Shown here one piece after another: positions 62,580 through 64,000 of a stretch of 64,000 nucleotides of DNA. The stretch is from Caulobacterales bacterium (GTDB taxonomy: Bacteria > Pseudomonadota > Alphaproteobacteria > Caulobacterales > Caulobacteraceae): NCBI GenBank assembly GCA_017302105.1, contig JAFLCS010000002.1, positions 127,001 to 191,000 on the forward strand. The letters are read 5' to 3'. The position numbers and the translations under genes were made by a program. Below the pieces are notes generated by a model, which did not search any database, was not told where the DNA came from, and saw nothing but the letters and a program-made list of their open reading frames with translations. Within the stretch, counting starts at the first letter, position 1. Every line of letters starts with the position of its first letter.

Positions 62580-64000
62580 ATGGCGCAGGTGATCCTGTCG
62601 GGCATCGGCAGCCAGGTCGGTGGCCCGCTGGGCCAGACGATCGGCTCGGCCCTCGGGGCCCAGATCGACCGTGCGGCCGTCCAGTCGCTGATGCCGTCGC
62701 GCCAGATCGGGCCGCGTCTTGAGCAAATCCGGATTCAAGGCGCATCGGAGGGGGCCCCCATTCCGGCCGCCTTCGGACGGGTCCGGGTGACCGGCCAGAT
62801 CATCTGGGCCGCGCGCCTGCGGGAGCGCCGCCATGAAGGGCGAGCCGGCAAGGGCGGGCCTCGCACCGCCGACTATGCCTATTCTCTGAGTTTCGCGGTT
62901 GGCCTGTGTGAGGGGCCGATCGACGGGATTGGGCGCATCTGGGCCGATGGCCGGCCGTTCGACGTGACGGGCGTGACCCTGCGGGTCCATCGGGGTGGCG
63001 AGGACCAGGTTCCCGACGCGCTGATCGAGGCCATCGAGGGTCAGGCCCCGGCCTATCGCGACCTGGCCTATGTGGTGTTCGAGGACCTGCCGCTGGACGC
63101 GTTCGGGGACCGGGTGCCGCAACTGGCGTTTGAGATTTTGCGAAGGCCTCGTTCGGATCAGGCGCGGCTGGAGGACCGGCTCGAAGGCATCTGCCTGATC
63201 CCGGGCTCAGGCGAGTTCGTCTATGCGAGTGAACCGATTTTGCGGCGCGAGGGCCTGTTCCGGACGGCGGCAGAAAATGTGAACAACCGCGAGGGGCGGG
63301 CGGACCTCCTGGTTTCGCTGGACCAATTGCAGACCCAGCTGCCGAACCTGAAGCGCGTGACGCTGGTCGTAAGCTGGTTCGGGCAAGACCTGAGATGCGG
63401 CCACTGTGAGGTTCGGCCGAGGGTCGACCGGCAGGCCAAGGACACGGCGGGACAGTTCTGGCGGGTGTGCGGGATCACGCGTGCAGCCGCTCAGGTGGTG
63501 TCGGAGGCCGACGGGGCACCGGCCTATGGAGGTACGCCTTCGGACGCCTCGGTGGTGGAGGCGGTTCAGGAGCTGAAACGTCGGGGGCTGGAGGTGACGC
63601 TGGCCCCCTTCCTGATGATGGATATTCCCCGGGGCAATGGCCAGGATGACCCCTACGGGGGGACGGAGCAGGCCGCATATGCGTGGCGCGGCCGGATCAC
63701 CTGCGATCCAGCGCCGGGCCAGGCCGGGACGGTGGAGCAGACCGCCTCGGCAGATTCCCAGGTGGCCGAGTTCTTCGGAACGGCGGTGGCGGGTGATTTC
63801 GCCTGGGATGGCCAGACGATGGTCTATTCCGGGCCGGACGAATGGTCGTGGCGGCGGATGGTTCTTCACTATGCGTGGCTGGCGGTTGCGGCGGGTGCAG
63901 ACGGACTGCTGGTGGGGTCGGAGTTTCGTGGTCTGACGCAGGTTCGCGGCCACAGCGACTACCCGGCGGTCGAGGCGTTGCGGGTCCTCGCCGGCGACTG
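62580..64000 (+). CDS. GTA large tail-tip protein with TIM-barrel-like domain (g15-like), 3' end outside window
   Basis: Starts at ATG 62580, immediately after the peptidase stop, and stays open to the window end (473 codons seen; the usual size is about 1300 residues). N-terminus MAQVILSGIGSQVGGPLGQTIGSALGA and GAPIPAAFGRVRVTGQIIWAARL (in parts) match the GTA host-specificity protein. From about residue 190 the GTA_TIM domain begins (ERLEGICLIPGSGEFVYA pattern, LVVSWFGQDLRCGHCEVRPRVD in parts, APFLMMDIPRGNGQDDPYGG). The protein forms the central spike/megatron. Confidence 0.95.
   Translation, partial: MAQVILSGIGSQVGGPLGQTIGSALGAQIDRAAVQSLMPSRQIGPRLEQIRIQGASEGAPIPAAFGRVRVTGQIIWAARLRERRHEGRAGKGGPRTADYAYSLSFAVGLCEGPIDGIGRIWADGRPFDVTGVTLRVHRGGEDQVPDALIEAIEGQAPAYRDLAYVVFEDLPLDAFGDRVPQLAFEILRRPRSDQARLEDRLEGICLIPGSGEFVYASEPILRREGLFRTAAENVNNREGRADLLVSLDQLQTQLPNLKRVTLVVSWFGQDLRCGHCEVRPRVDRQAKDTAGQFWRVCGITRAAAQVVSEADGAPAYGGTPSDASVVEAVQELKRRGLEVTLAPFLMMDIPRGNGQDDPYGGTEQAAYAWRGRITCDPAPGQAGTVEQTASADSQVAEFFGTAVAGDFAWDGQTMVYSGPDEWSWRRMVLHYAWLAVAAGADGLLVGSEFRGLTQVRGHSDYPAVEALRVLAGD

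Noticed and set aside
53591-64000. Prophage
   Set aside because: Gene order and protein types match GTA clusters; no integrase, repressor, lysis or attachment sites were seen.

Overview
The window looks like chromosomal DNA of a GC-rich alphaproteobacterium of the order Caulobacterales, probably Brevundimonas or a close relative. This is inferred from gene content: ctrA and chpT of the CckA-ChpT-CtrA cell-cycle phosphorelay, a dense group of GANTC (CcrM-type) sites ahead of ctrA, a MucR/Ros zinc-finger regulator, two DUF2336 proteins, DUF6456 and DUF1491 proteins, and a gene transfer agent (GTA) structural cluster of the Rhodobacter type. No rRNA, tRNA, CRISPR array, integrase or transposase was recognised.

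Layout. 1-3.4 kb: DUF2336 protein (cut by the window edge), MucR, a DnaA-domain-IV-like protein, DUF6456 protein, SufE. 3.4-8.6 kb: TetR repressor divergent from an RND efflux adaptor-pump pair with no outer-membrane channel. 8.8-11.4 kb: lipoprotein esterase and ettA. 11.6-25.1 kb: an accessory block of four large RTX proteins (one frameshifted, one an M10-type zinc protease) that share a C-terminal module ending in DxDWII. The block also holds a SARP-like regulator fused to an alpha/beta hydrolase and a displaced duplicate of the ettA 3' end. It lies between ettA and chpT. 25.1-30.4 kb: chpT, a single-domain response regulator, a CheR-type methyltransferase, an M28 peptidase, ctrA and its long regulatory region. 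30.4-47.1 kb: mostly housekeeping and unassigned genes (yaaA, a triple TonB-C-like secreted protein, a membrane-anchored TIR protein, Fic, LysR, methyltransferase, DUF481 porin-like protein, prfC, lipoproteins, DUF1491, DUF2336, an NMT1-type binding protein, an ABC-F ATPase). 47.3-53.4 kb: M14 carboxypeptidase, UPF0260 protein, a PAS/GAF hybrid histidine kinase. 53.6-64 kb: the GTA head and tail genes from portal to the large tail-tip protein, which runs off the window end. Two unrelated genes sit antisense inside this cluster and no terminase is seen.

How it fits together. ChpT and CtrA belong to one phosphorelay, and GTA production in alphaproteobacteria is known to depend on that relay, so control and target loci lie within 35 kb here. 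The RTX block shows signs of recent rearrangement: a 523-bp exact direct repeat covers the C-terminal modules of two RTX genes, and a diverged 3' piece of ettA lies directly behind the first copy. The second copy ends 19 bp before chpT, so little private upstream sequence remains for that gene.

The most unusual observations are: the RTX tail module, which holds the only cysteines of these proteins; the recombination scar at ettA/chpT; nine GANTC sites in the 273 bp ahead of ctrA; palindromic intergenic elements inserted in frame in an ABC-F gene and in the GTA capsid gene; and the TIR-linker-membrane-periplasmic-domain protein.
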